Shown piece after piece: positions 10,558 through 23,200 of a stretch of 42,340 nt of DNA. The position numbers and the translations under genes were made by a program. Numbering within the stretch: the first letter of the stretch is position 1; each line of letters begins with the position of its first letter. The stretch is from Trichinella spiralis. Lineage: Eukaryota > Nematoda > Enoplea > Trichinellida > Trichinellidae. The notes under the pieces were generated by a model. It worked only from the letters and a program-made list of their open reading frames with translations. It made no database searches and was not told the DNA's origin. Location of the stretch: NCBI GenBank assembly GCA_000181795.3, contig CM012955.1, positions 1,162,008 to 1,204,347 on the forward strand, written 5' to 3'.

Positions 10558-11523
10558 ATGTCCGCCTTGGAACAGTTGAAGATGCATACGGTGGTTGTCG
10601 CCGATACGGGAGATTTTGAAAGCATTGGCCAGTATAAGCCGACTGACGCCACCACCAACCCGTCGCTGCTGCTCCAAGCGTCGTCGGTGCCCAAATATGC
10701 CAGCCTGCTCGACTCGGCTGTCCAGTATGGTAAATGTCGTGCTGAAAACGTCAAGGACCGTCTGACTCTGGCCATGGATAAGCTGTTCGTTCTGTTCGGC
10801 GTGGAAATTTTGAACATCATCCCTGGCAGGGTGTCGACAGAAGTGGACGCGCGCTTGTCTTTTGACCGAGTGGGCCAGCTCCAACGAGCCCGACGACTCA
10901 TTTCCATGTACGAAGAAGAAGGCGTGCCAAAGGAACGCGTTCTGATCAAACTGGCCTCGACTTGGGAAGGCGTGCAAGCGGCCAGTGAGCTCGAACGTCA
11001 CGACGGAATTCACTGCAACATGACTCTCTTGTTCAACTTCTACCAAGCTGTCGCGTGTGCCGACGCCGGTGCCACGTTGATTTCACCCTTCGTGGGCCGT
11101 ATACTTGACTGGCATCTGCAAAAGCACTCCGGCAATGCTCAATATGGCATGCTCGACGATCCAGGCGTGCAAAATGTGACAAAAATCTACAATTATTACA
11201 AATGCCACAACTATAGTACGCAGGTGATGGGTGCGTCGTTCAGAAATGTCAATCAAATTAAAGGTCTGTGCGGCTGTGATTTGTTAACAATCAGCCCGAC
11301 ATTGCTCGACCAGTTGGCAGCCGATAGAGAGCAATTACACGTTTACCTCGATCCTGCTAATGCTCGACTGGCGTCTTTACCGGTGGTAGAAGTCGACGAG
11401 TGTCGTTTCCGCTGGGAAATGAATGAAGACGCTATGGCTTGCGACAAACTGGCCGACGGTATACGTCGGTTTGCTAAAGATGCCGTCTCTTTGGAAGACA
11501 TGCTTAGACGAAAAATGCAATAA
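10558..11523 (+). CDS. tald-1: Transaldolase
   Basis: Cytosolic enzyme of the non-oxidative pentose phosphate pathway that moves a dihydroxyacetone unit between sedoheptulose 7-phosphate and glyceraldehyde 3-phosphate. The 321-aa frame has the full family length (E. coli TalB 317, human 337). Visible signatures are D16 in VADTGD, the TDATTNPS block with N34, E95 in PGRVSTEVDARLSFD, the Schiff-base lysine K131 in VLIKLASTWEG, T156 in NMTLLF, and S176/R181 in ISPFVGRILDW, all matching TalB catalytic and phosphate-binding positions. Details such as DKLFVLFG and KIYNYYK match animal TALDO1 rather than bacteria. The ATG at 10558 is chosen because the nine codons before it open only with TTG. The gene has no introns and is visibly GC-richer at third positions than its surroundings, which fits high expression. 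Confidence 0.97.
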   Translation: MSALEQLKMHTVVVADTGDFESIGQYKPTDATTNPSLLLQASSVPKYASLLDSAVQYGKCRAENVKDRLTLAMDKLFVLFGVEILNIIPGRVSTEVDARLSFDRVGQLQRARRLISMYEEEGVPKERVLIKLASTWEGVQAASELERHDGIHCNMTLLFNFYQAVACADAGATLISPFVGRILDWHLQKHSGNAQYGMLDDPGVQNVTKIYNYYKCHNYSTQVMGASFRNVNQIKGLCGCDLLTISPTLLDQLAADREQLHVYLDPANARLASLPVVEVDECRFRWEMNEDAMACDKLADGIRRFAKDAVSLEDMLRRKMQ

Positions 11524-14136
11524 TTCTCGCCTTCCGGTTTATATTTCAGTTAATTATTTTCTTAATTTTGATTTTTATTTTCAACAGTAGCGTGTTGGTG
11601 GTTTTCATTGAACAAATCACATTGAAATGGAAAATTTTCAAGTGGATCTAATTATTCATTCAGATTTCGTGTTTTAGGAAGTGAAATTTCTTCATTTTCA
11701 TTAATTGGGGAAAATTCTGAATTCAGATACAATTTTTAATGAAATTTATACAATTCAACATTTTTATCGGAATTAAAAGTTTTATTCTTTCTCCGATTCT
11801 CCAAATCGCCTGTGAAAATTGCATGTTAGACCACGTCCACATAATTTGAATGAAAATGAGAAAATGAAAGATTGAAGTAACTAGTAATCATTTTTAATCC
11901 ACAATTCACGCGGAAAATGAAATATTCTGAACATTATCGCGGACTATATTACCTGCATTTTACTATTGTTTTACAGTATGAATTAGTTGCAATGGAAAAC
12001 TTATAATTTTAAAAAATAATTTATTTAAAATATTTTAAAAACAACTTTGTGTTTTTACGAAATTAAAAATGCGTCTAAACCCAAGCACAATTCATTACTT
12101 ATAAATGCAATCTATGTATTACCGTTCAATAGTATAAATGAGGTAATTGAATAATGTTGTGTTGTTGTTACTGCTTAGTTTTGTTTCCCTTTATAGAAAT
12201 ATTGCAAGAAAGACGCGGTTTGACGGTGCCGACAAATGCAAATGTGTCAAATGAAAAGCTGAAAAAAGTTGTTCTTTTGAAAAGTCATTTTAATGAATGA
12301 ATGAACGAACATTCATAGAACTGATGAAAATACGGATTAAAGCGTCGAATCGATTGATATGTAATTTCACATCCGATGCATATACGGTTTGTTTTTATGA
12401 ATTTTACTATTAGATCTGGCACTGAAAGTGCTTTTTTCATTCATAATGAAAATACTTTTTCTTTTACTGTATAGTATCGTTGTTGGGTAAAGTTGTCATG
12501 TTCAGTACCTTTTACTTGGAAATGTATGTAATTTAGCTTCAAAGCAGCCGGCAATATTTAGAGCTGAGTCGATGAAAATAATAATGAAGAATGTTTAATA
12601 AATGAAACTTTGAAATAGAATAAAAATAGAAATGGAAAAATGTCTGATCCAAAACTAGTTAATGATAGTAATGGTAAGAAGTTTCTGCAATTAACAAATA
12701 AGTTTGATAATTTCAATGATGGATTTAAATTTAATAGCGATTATAAGAATTTTTAAATTAGTAATAAATACATTTATGTACTGCGTTGTTTTCTTGTTGA
12801 TTAACGTATTACTTTTATTTATATATTTTAGTTGCAGTGAAAGCTTGAAAATTATTGTTTGCTGAGAACTAAATTTGCTTTATAACATTTAATTGTAGAA
12901 AATAGCACTTTCATCTAGCTAAAAATTATCCACATGCTGTATAAAATACAAGAGAATAATTTTCATAATTTAAGAATAATTCTAATTTTTTTAACACTGA
13001 AGAGTTAGAAATTTGGTATTGTTTCGTTGACTGAATATGATCACAGTTTGTTTCAATAACGAATTACTGTTGTAGAATTGCATTGTTTCTAAGTGACAGT
13101 GAAAATAAGAAATCCATAAATTGTAAAATCAAGTTCTATTTATATATAATATAAAAGATAAATTGGCCAGATGTGCTCATCTGCTGTTGAATAATTATCA
13201 GTCCAAAACTGCAGTTGTTTGCAATGATGCATACTATTAATTTTGTTGCAATGCAATTTTTGCCACATTTATCTTGCATTAGCAAATGTTAGTGGAAACT
13301 GATGCTGTATTTTTAACATCAACTGCTATAAATATGCATAAATAAAAAATAATAAATGGCTGGATAAAAATAAATAGATAATGACGTGCTATACGTTAAA
13401 CTGTGTAGTGCTTTTATAAAACGATTTTCATTGTGCATTTCTGTTTTGAAAATATATTTCAATATCTCGAATATATTATTTGCAAATAATTTCGGAATTA
13501 AACTTTTTTTAAAATATTATCATTGCAGTGGTTTTTAACGAAAATTTAATAATGGTAAGTTTTGGATAATTTTATTTTGGAGAAGTTTTTCCGATGTCAT
13601 TATTTAAATAACTGTGCGTGAGAGTTCATCAAATAGTTATCAAACTCTTATTTTTTTACTGTATTTGTAGAATTTATTTAAAATTTGTTGAATTCAATTT
13701 TCATTGCATTGTATTTGCGTTTGTTATAATCTACTGTAATTATAATATCGAAATTTTCATTTATTTATAATATATGTGTGTAATATTTTTCAGCTGCATT
13801 CGTGATTAATATTTTTATTTGAAATAAAGTAGGAAACAGTTTGCAATAAATTAATATGTAGTGATTTTATTGTAAAAATAACCCAAACATTCAACTATTT
13901 TATCAAATTATGCTGATAAAGTCGATAAGAATAGCAAATATAATTATCGTAATATTAAAGATATAATAGTAATTAATGAGCAGCGATTTTATAGTAATAT
14001 GCATTGTAACTCTATGGCAATTTAAATAGGACTGATTTTCTTTATCTTGTGGCGAATATTATTCATACTTCTATTTCTCTGAATATGATAGTATAAATAA
14101 AAAGAGTAAAAGGAAATGTAAATAGTATATTCAATC
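11524..14136. other. AT-rich spacer between convergent genes
   Basis: About 2.6 kb between the transaldolase stop and the stop of the minus-strand orphan gene, so both 3' UTRs lie here. No frame above about 60 codons with coding-like composition, no RNA gene, and only short AT-rich simple repeats. Confidence 0.5.
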
Positions 14137-15081
14137 TTACTCTTCTTTTTGTTGCATACAGATGTCCAAAGCAGATGTCCAAGTAAAAATTGCACGCAGA
14201 CGTTCGTCGTATGGAATATTCGGCTTGTCTGAAGCTCTCATTGCTTCGAACAGAACTCTCAGCAGTGGTTCATTGACACACTGGCGTACCATTTCCGCTC
14301 TTGTACTTGGGGACTAGAAAAGTAATACTTGAAACTGTTTTCTCTTAATGCGTATTTCTCTGTTTCTTTTTTCAAATCTGTCAGTTATGAAAATTTATTT
14401 TCAAATATTCCAACAGATCATTACCACGAATGACATGGATCGAAAAGTTTTCTGTCCACCACCAGCAACTCTTGGCATGTGATTTAGCTTTTCCCTGAAA
14501 TTGAAATTAGCAAGTGAAAAGCTTGAAATGGAAAAGAAAAGATAGTCAATGATCAAAATTTATACATTTGTTTTCGATCTTTGCACATATACAACGCAGT
14601 GCCGTGTTTCACTAAAGCGTCCATTGTTTCGTCGGATACTGCGGAAAAATCTTCAAGAGCATGCAATTCCTCGTATGTAGCTCTTACATTGGAATCCGAC
14701 TGGCACAATCTGATGAAGTATTGACGATTTTTGTCGAAATCCTGAAAATGACAAAGCTTTCATCCACAACTGCTAACTGTCCAACGCTGCAATAACTCCT
14801 CGATTCGAGTAGCATTATGTTTCTTGGTATTATTTGAATAAATGAATTTACAAAACAAAAATAATATTAATTTAATTAATAATATTTATTTGTGTATATT
14901 TTATGTTGAAGAAAATGACACTCACGCAAAAGACAACGGCAGGAAGCAAAACAGCTAGAATTAGCAGCGATGCCATCAGGCGAGAATTGTTTTTCAAAAT
15001 GATTTTCGAAACGTTGAACGGCGAATTTATAGCCGACCAAAGATGATGACTCATTGTGAACGCAAACCGCCAACAACACAT
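14137..15081 (-). CDS. Small membrane-anchored orphan protein, four exons
   Basis: Exons on the minus strand are 15081-14926, 14741-14566, 14494-14425 and 14313-14137. All three introns (184, 71 and 111 bp) are GT-AG with phases that agree (0, 2, 0), giving 192 aa, or 183 aa from the second in-frame ATG at 15054, which I prefer because it starts MSHHLWSAINSPF. One strong hydrophobic stretch (LMASLLILAVLLPAVVF) near residue 30 acts as a signal peptide or signal anchor; the remaining 140 residues are hydrophilic and probably lumenal or secreted. It has few Cys, so it is not a disulfide-rich family. A Gly-rich PRVAGGGQKTFRS lies mid-protein and an MQQKEE tail ends it. I recognise no family. Exon chaining without any stop makes the gene itself secure; function is unknown. 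Confidence 0.85.
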
Positions 15082-15122
15082 GTCACAGTGATAAAAATTT
15101 CTTTGAACAATTGAAATTAATT

Positions 15123-15341
15123 TTAAAGCTTGAACACATGTTTTGAAAAATCCTGCTCGCAGCCTTGAGATTCAGCTTTGCAGTTCTGTGATGGAACTTC
15201 ATATTCAGCCAATTGTCGAACATTTTGCTCCGTGAACAATTTCGAAACAGCTGCTTTCTGGCCGGTCGGTTGCAGACAGCTCTTGTGGACGAATATTGTG
15301 GTGGAAAATTTGAAGACACAATTTACCCCTGATACGCCCAT
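15123..15341 (-). CDS. Probable exon or small gene with four cysteines, same strand
   Basis: A frame ending in TAA at 15125-15123, only 41 bp before the ATG of the membrane-anchored orphan gene. From about 15326 leftwards it encodes roughly 68 residues with four Cys (NCVFKF, KSCLQP, QNCKAE, QGCEQD) and coding-like codon use. The start is unresolved: an ATG at 15341 follows an in-frame TAG, while another frame opens at 15438 (MMKSIDRSFWLQF) and a possible acceptor TATCAG at about 15328 could join an upstream exon. It could be a separate gene, the first cistron of a two-gene transcript, or 5' exons of the downstream gene. Splicing it into the downstream gene would need an intron of about 35 bp, which is shorter than any other here. 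Confidence 0.4.
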   Translation of the reverse strand: MGVSGVNCVFKFSTTIFVHKSCLQPTGQKAAVSKLFTEQNVRQLAEYEVPSQNCKAESQGCEQDFSKHVFKL

Positions 15342-15470
15342 CTATCATAAATCCCATTGAAGAGAGCAGTTGTTTTGAACGGCAATTGATTTCGAATAAA
15401 AACTGCAGCCAAAATGATCGATCAATTGACTTCATCATTATTAAAAATTTGGCCCACCAAAATTTCCCAT

Positions 15471-15481
15471 TTTATTATATA
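15471..15481 (-). promoter_or_regulatory. TATA-like box, minus strand
   Basis: The minus strand reads TATATAATAAA. It lies 33 bp upstream of the ATG at 15438 and could position transcription of the Cys-containing ORF and perhaps of the gene behind it. In DNA this AT-rich such a match can occur by chance. Confidence 0.25.
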
Positions 15482-18028
15482 CTGTTTGATTGATCACTTC
15501 AATCACTTCGTCGTCGACAAATGCACATCATCGACACCCACACATTGACGAACAGCGTCATTGGAAATTCTTTCATAAATTAAATTCTGTAGTTTGTCCT
15601 TTCTTATCATTCTTAATCAGCAATTGAAAAAAAGACTTGAAAAAGTTGTTTTATTCCTTTCAATCAAGATAATATTTGTGTATGCTTTTTCTTATCGTTA
15701 AATTGTGATGAAATTCTTTTTTTTAAATAAATTTTATATTATTATCATTATTTTTATTTTTTAATAAAAATTGTATTAAAAAAATACTGCACGCACAATT
15801 TTGATTGCGGTTCTGCAATTTTGTACTTTCGATCAAATCATTCATACTGTAATTAAATTTGTAATTTTTCTGTAAAAAATAATGTTCTTTTTTTGAAATA
15901 TCTGATTGATGTTTAACTTTTTGTTTTGTTTTTATCGCAATCTTTTGTTTGAAAATAAAATTTTCTTTTGTGGATTTAATTTTATGCTACTATTTCTTGA
16001 AGAAAAAAGCTGTCCAAAATTTGCACAGTACTAATATATGTATATATATATATATAATCATTGTATTATAATGGAAATGATTTTGACAAAAATTGATTGG
16101 ATCTGTGTATTATACATATATATATATATATATATATATGATTTGGATGCCAAGAATACAAGCTAATTTGCAGCAGATATGAAAAAGCAAACGTAAGTAA
16201 ATTTGTGAAAATGTAATGCTAAATTGTTAACGTTAGAATGTATGAAAAATGCTTCTTCCAGGTTATCAAAAGTTATTTTACTTGAATGTTATAAATGTGT
16301 CGCTAAATTTTTGCTTACGCATTAGCTAATTTTCATTTAAACAAATGTTTGCTATTTGCAAGATTGTCAACTTGAGGCAAAATAAACCCAAGCACAAAGT
16401 AAGCTTCAATTAATGTTTGCTTACGTTTTTAAAAGATTTTAAAGCGAATTCGTGTTTTCTTTTCAACTTTCATCATAAAATGAGATTTGTTCAAAAGCAG
16501 AAAAAAAGCATAGCAAAATTTTGAAGTTATTTATTTGTTATTATCATTATTGGCAAATCATTACTGGTCCATTATTATAACAGTATGAAATTATGCTCAT
16601 CGAATGAAACAAAATATAACTTTATTTGAATAAAATCGAACAATTTTACAAACATAAATAGCTTGCTAATCCAGTGTGCTTCGTATTTTGAAATTTCCAT
16701 TGTACAAATTTAATATTTTATAACAGTAAAATTTTTCACTATCTTCCCTGAATTTTATATTCATAGTCGATAGAGGCGGTTTTTTTTGGTAGATGGAGTG
16801 TTTTGTTTCATCTGACGTTTAAATAATGACAATATAATCTAAAGTAATAATGTTCAGTAATATTCTTGCATTATAAACGGAAAATAAACTCCACTAATGG
16901 TTTTAAAAACACGAAAGTTAAATTTTAAAATGAGCAGTTCATCCGTTCCAAATGGATTCAACTGAAAGTATTATTGTTGTAATTTTTTCTCAAAAACATT
17001 CATATTTAAACACTAAAGGAAGAGGAATTTTTTCATTTCACGCTGTTTTTAAGGTTTCGGGCATTATTTTGCAGAGAACAAAACTCGTCTACGGCATTAA
17101 TTGTATTTATTGATTTGTATATGTAATATAATATAAAATATGTAATAAAACTTTTATTAATGATAATGATGATCGTAAATGAAATTTACCAAATTTTGCC
17201 GACTATGCAGCTTAATTATTTGAAATCAGATAATGACAAATCAAATAACAGAATATTTTATTTAATGATTTCATTTCAAAATTTTCCTACTTGTGTTGTA
17301 TTTCATAATCGAATTAAGGCAAGAAAGTGGTTTCACTTTTTTTCTTGATGCGATTAAATTGTTTAATTACGCAACGAGTTTTAATGTAAAATAATTTACA
17401 ATTTGGTTTATAAAATGGAAAAATATTGAATGTGTGTAGTCTTGAGTTATTTTTTTTACTAAGTAGTGAAGTACTTTTATTTTTCATGCGCATGCATCTG
17501 ACTAACGTGTGTCAAATTTATTTTCATTTATTTTATAATCTTACCAGAAATTATAATGTTGTTATTTTAAAGTGAATTTTAAGTTACAAAGAAATTTTTC
17601 CAATATGCCCACTTAAATAAATGTAATTTTTCAATTCCATTCAACAAATTTCTTGTTCAGAATTTATAGTTTTAGCTATTATTAAATATTTGATGGTGTT
17701 TTTACTTAATTTTTAAAAATTAATTTATAAATATAATGTAAATAAATTTATTTCATATGTTTATTGCAGTTTTAGAATTCTTTAAAATTAATCTTGATTA
17801 TTCTATATATGTATTGTAGTATACTGTGTCTTACCGAAATTTCTTTTGTTCAGAAACTGTTGAATATTTTCTTTGTATTTTATGAAAAATAATTTAGGTG
17901 AAATTTATTGCGTTAGTGAAATTGCTGCTCTTTGTTCATCATGTAGTATGCTTTTATTATTGAAATTGTGCTTCGTTTTGCAAATTTTGAAGAAAAGCCA
18001 TGATCATTAGTTTTCAAGTTGAATTGCA
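15482..18028. other. AT-rich intergenic DNA with TA microsatellites
   Basis: About 2.5 kb between the divergent orphan gene(s) and LRRK, so promoters of both should lie inside. Simple (TA)n runs at 16041-16056 and 16116-16139. No coding frame with support, no RNA gene noticed. Confidence 0.5.
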
Positions 18029-20217
18029 ATGATCGATGCTAAAGTTGAAGATGATATAAGCGTTATACTGCAGACTCTGTCCTATGGCAATGGTGATTTG
18101 TTGAGGGAACTTTTGCGTTCCGATTTTCAGCATTATGTGCATTGGCAAAATGAATTTGGCCAAACATTTTTGCATATTGCTTCGAGCGTGCCCGGCAATT
18201 CTTGCGTTAAAGTGCTCCTTGAAGAAGGCAGTGAGTTTTGTTTGTTTGTTTTCGTTGCAGCATCATAATTGAATGGAAATTTCAAATTACATAGGTGAAG
18301 TCAATGCAACAACGCACGTCACTTGTGGTAGTAAAGTATGACGGGTTTTAATTATATTTTTTTAAAAAAATAATATTCTTATTGTGATTAAACGATTGTA
18401 GACTCCACTGCATCTCAGTGCCGCTGGAAACGACGTGAACACTTGCATTTTATTAGTTCAGTATGGTGCTGATCTTTTTGCCAGAGATTCTGAAGGAAAT
18501 ACGCCACTGCAATGCGCCCAGATGCAAAATTTTAAAGAAGTTTCCAATTATTTATTGGATGAGATTGGTATGTTTTTTTTTACCAAAAACGTGAACATTT
18601 TCAAAATTTGTTTTTTCTGTATTCAAGAAAAGCGACGAATAAAGATTACGGAATTACAAGACAGTGAGCAATTATAGTTGTGGAAAGTTTGACGAATTAT
18701 TGCTTTTAAATTACAAATGTTCAATCTAGAATTGCACGTTGCTTGTATGAAGGCCGATTTGAATGAAACGGAATTTTTGCTCAAAGAAGCGGAGTCCAAT
18801 TTTATTTACGGTATAGTGAACGAACCATTGTTGGATGGATCGAATCTTTTGTTCAAGTAAAATTGCAGTCAATGATTTTTTTGAATTGATTTTCTTTTTT
18901 TTTGTGTCTCATTGATCTATTTTGCAGAGTGTGCGAGGCTGGATTAACAAGAGTGGCTGAGCTTTTGATCAAATTTGGATCTGTTGGTATTGTTAATGCT
19001 GCTTCGTTCAATTCACCATTGCACATTGCAATCACTGCTAATCATGTAGATATAGTCAAATTGTTGCTTAAAGTAAGTGTCAGTTTTTTAAATATTATTT
19101 TTAAGCGGCATTCTGATATAATTATTATTGTTAAGAGCTTTGAGTTTACAATCTTTTTTGGCGCACAATTTAAATGAAGTGGAATTGATAACTTTTTGAT
19201 GATAATTTGAATTTTAATTCAACAAAAAAATAGAATTAGCTGTTTTCATAATTTGTCTTTGTAAATAATGCAATTTATGATAATGAGCTAAATGAAACGA
19301 GAGTATATGTAATAAAGATATGCCACAAGTATACAGGACTGCTTGTTTGTTTGTTTAGCTTTAGTTAGTGGGAAAATGTGCTTTTTGTTTTTTACAATTG
19401 TGTTGCCTTGGGCATGTTTCAGTTAAAATGACGAATGATTTAACTTTTATTCAATGAATATCAGGTATGAAATGAATCGAGTTGTTGTTGTTGTTGCTGC
19501 GAAATCGATTATTAGAATTTGTTGTTTCACATTATCAATATTTATTTATTTTGTAGCATTTCCCTGAGTTGGTGCAAATGAGCACCAGTGGTAAATGTTT
19601 GCCAATTCATACTGCTGCAAAAGTGGGCAATTTGGAAATGGTGAAAATTCTACTTGAAAATCCATATCCGAAATATGTGCTGAATTCGTACATGGTCGAG
19701 AATTCGGAATGGCAATACAGAATGCCATTCGACGTGAACGCCGTGGATGATGGTCATCGTTCGGCGTTGCTCATCGCAGTGGAAGCCGGCTACACTGGGC
19801 TTGTTGAATATTTGTTGCAGTTTCACGTGGTCGCGCGTCCACTGAGTGGACAGCAGTTGTTGTTGTCGCAAAACTCGACCGCCGCCCCACTGGCTAGTGG
19901 GGATGTATTGCAGTTCAAAAAGTTTCGGCCGGTTCAAGCGGACTTGAGATGCGCCAGCGGTTACACGGCGTTGCATTTGGCCGTTCTGAAAGGCAATGTG
20001 GAATTGGTGAAGCTGTTGGCGAAACATGGTGCCGACTTGCAGGCACCAATTTCCGGCACCGCTTTGCAATTGTTCGACAACAGTGGTGAAGAGTTGAGTG
20101 GCGCCGCCGGTGCTCTGTTGCTCGCCTGCTCCAAAGAGAACACAGCGATGGTTGATTTGCTGCTCAAAGTCGGGGCGACTGATGTCGACAACAAAGTATT
20201 GGCTTATTGTTTGGCGT
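18029..20217 (+). other. lrk-1: LRRK ankyrin-repeat region (exons 1-7 start)
   Basis: Exons 18029-18230, 18295-18335, 18402-18567, 18628-18663, 18730-18856, 18928-19072 and the first third of 19557-21486. Ankyrin signatures include GQTFLHIAS, TPLHLSAAGN, GNTPLQCAQ, SPLHIAITANHVDIVKLLL, LPIHTAAKVGNLEMVKILL, ALLIAVEAG and TALHLAVLKGNVELVKLL, that is at least seven repeats. The 484-bp intron 6 (19073-19556) is the longest of the gene and holds only a GTT/GCT triplet run near 19483-19500. Confidence 0.9.
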
Positions 20218-23200
20218 CGTCGAATCGAGACACGCTGGTGACGAAGCTGCTTTCGCGATTGGTATTTCCGGATCCGGAGTTTCGGGTAAACAAGAAGGCG
20301 GTGAACGTCGACTGGATGTTCCAAGTTGGGCGTGGCAAGCCGGTAGCGCCGAGCGCTCTTTACCCGTCCACAGCGGTCATGCTCAACTGGCACGGATCGC
20401 ATCTCGGTCGGATCGAGGACCACTGGCTGGCCAGTGCCGCGTTGCAATTGAATCCCAGATGCAGGCCAAGTCCGACGGGCGTGCTGTTGTCGGCTTGTTT
20501 GAGCGCCGCCATAACGCGCATCGACGTGTCCAAAAATTCACTGTCCACTTTGCCGAGGTGCTTATTCCAGCTGCCGTCGTTGCGCATTTTGAACGCATCG
20601 AACAACAAGATCACGTCGCTTGGTCTTGAAAATGACACCTCGAATAAGAGTTTTGCTGTTAGCTTGGAGGATCTTTATTTGGAACGAAATTTGCTCGATT
20701 CCGTCCCGTCTGTTGTGTTCACGTTTCCCAATTTGGTCACGTTGAATTTGGCCGACAACAAACTGAAGCATCTGCCAAACAATATGTGGCAGTGTGTTGC
20801 ACTGAAAGAGCTGAATTTGGCTGGCAATCAGTTGCGCACATTGCCAGCTAAAACTGCCAACACTGTAAATTCTTCATCGTCGTCATTGTTGTGCGCAACT
20901 TCTTCTTCTTCTTCTTCTTCATTAGCTGCTTGTTGCTGCTGTTGCTGTTCAGCGAACAACAGCAGCACTACTAGTGATTATTGTTGCTTGTCAGATTCGG
21001 ATATGAGCTTTTCCAGTGAGCAGAAAAGTTCCGACTTGACCACCACCTTAAGTCCGTCGTCGGTGTCGGTGGTCGACGCGGTCAGTGTTGAATTTGCCGA
21101 CGAATCAGTGTCGATTCGACAATTCAATCGGCACAGTCTTTGGCCAAAGCAGGCGGAATTGTTGAAACTGACCGATGACAGTTCAACCAAAGGCGACCGT
21201 AACTTCAGCTTGAGCATGTTGAATTTGGCTCGCAATGCGTTCGAACAAGTACCACAAGCGTTGTCTTGTTTGGCGCCTGCGTTGACCAGGCTCAATTTGT
21301 CCCACAACTTTTTGCAACAACTGGGACCGATACACTGCTATCCGTCGACACTGAAACACTTGGACGTGAGCCACAATCGCGTCCAACATTGGTTCACCGT
21401 TAAGAGGAAGGGATGTTTGGATACGAGCCACGAGTCACGTTCCCCGTCCAGAGGACCACCGCCGCATTCTAGTCCAATAATTAACAGTGAGATGATGATT
21501 TTTGATTGGATTTTAAATTCATTTGTTGCGTTTGCTTTTTATTTCCATTTTTAACACGCATTTTGAAGAATACAAATTGCAGGTCGACGTTCACATTCAG
21601 TATCTAGGATGCACCATCGTCTTTCGGCTGGAACTTACGAACGAAGCAGTGATAGATCTCCTTTGGCTACTGGTGTTTGCTGTGCCCACCGGCAGCACTG
21701 TCGTTTGATTAATTTGAGAACGTTACTGCTTGCTGATAATTGCCTGAAGAGTGTGACATTTTTTCCAGATAACGACAATGAAAAGCAAGCAGAAAACTTC
21801 GAATCGAATTTATCCGGTCTTAACACGCAAGAGGTATTCTGTTGTTGTTGTTGTTGTATTCATCTTGTTGTATGTGATAAATAGCCTACATCAACACGCA
21901 GAGTGTTTATGTAGATAATTGAATGGAATGAAGTGAAATTTTTAGAAACGATTAGCGTTGATGTTTCCAAATGTTTCAACGTTGGATTTGGCTCGAAATA
22001 TGATTGTTAATGTGCCAGTGTCGATTGCATTATTGCAGTCGTTGGCGGTGCTTAATTTATCGGAAAATCGTCAAATTGCTTGCTTGCCACCGGAAATGGG
22101 TTTGCTTGGAAAATTGTGGAACTTGAATTTGACCGGCTGTGGCTTGGACGAACCGTTCAGCAGCATGATCGAGTCGAAAAAGTGCAAAACAATCGACATC
22201 ATCAGCTATTTGAAATCCGTTTTGGAAGAGTAAGCTGAATTCAGCCAGCAAAAGCTGAAATGTTGTTGATGATATTATTTGTTTGTTTTTTCTGTTGCCG
22301 TCTACCTGTGCAGTTCGAAAACATATTCCAGACTGAAGCTCATGGTTGTTGGAGTTCAAGGAATTGGCAAAACTTCGTTGTTGGAACAGCTCAGAGCTGA
22401 AGGAATCGGACCACGACGTCCAGCACAAGAAGTAGTAGTAGACCCCATCTCTCTCTCTCTCTTTCTTTCTCTTTCCAAAGATGTTTTTTCTTTTCTTTTG
22501 CTAATTTTTTAATTAATACCTGTTCAGGGATGGGCTAGACGAATGGGTAACAAGACAGTTGGTTCAAAAACGGCGTCCGGAATCAACATTTCAACCGTTG
22601 GCGTAGACGTGAACGAATGGACTTATCAGCCGAAAAGGCAAAAGGGTCGCCAACGTCCTCCAATCACTTTTCGTACTTGGGATTTTGGTGGTCAGGTGAT
22701 AATTTAATGTTTCTATTTTCTTCTATTCAATTTTCACTGTATCATGCATTGCAGAGAGAATATTACGCAACGCATCAGTATTTTTTGTCGAAAAGGTCCA
22801 TCTATTTGGTAGTATGGAAGGTGAGCGATGGTGAAGCTGGGATTGCGGAATTTACCCAATGGTTGATCAACATTCAGGTAAATAGACAATTTGGCATTTG
22901 TCGTACTTGGTGCTCATCGAATATAATAATAATGTATATTCTTGGCCTTTATTTATTTATTTACTTTATTTATTTATTCTTGGCAGGCACGGGCGCCGAA
23001 TTCTCCCGTAATTATCGTCGGCACTCACGTGGACGCCATTCGCAGCAACCACAAACGTTTTCCGGCCGAATATTTGGACAAATTGCAAACTACAATTCGA
23101 GAAAGGTTCATCTCCATCAGCGATCCGGACAAGCGAGGCTTGCCTCGAGTGGTCGATTCGATAGCAGTGTCCTGCGTGACCAGAGAGCAGATTCGCACGC

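Noticed and set aside
10543-11046. Minus-strand frames of up to 167 codons across transaldolase
   Set aside because: Shadow of a GC-richer gene on the other strand.
10558-11523. Horizontal transfer of transaldolase from bacteria
   Set aside because: Motif details outside the active site match animal TALDO1 better than E. coli TalB.
19650-20447. 265-codon minus-strand frame inside LRRK exon 7
   Set aside because: Antisense shadow of the ankyrin-coding exon, which chains with its neighbours in phase.
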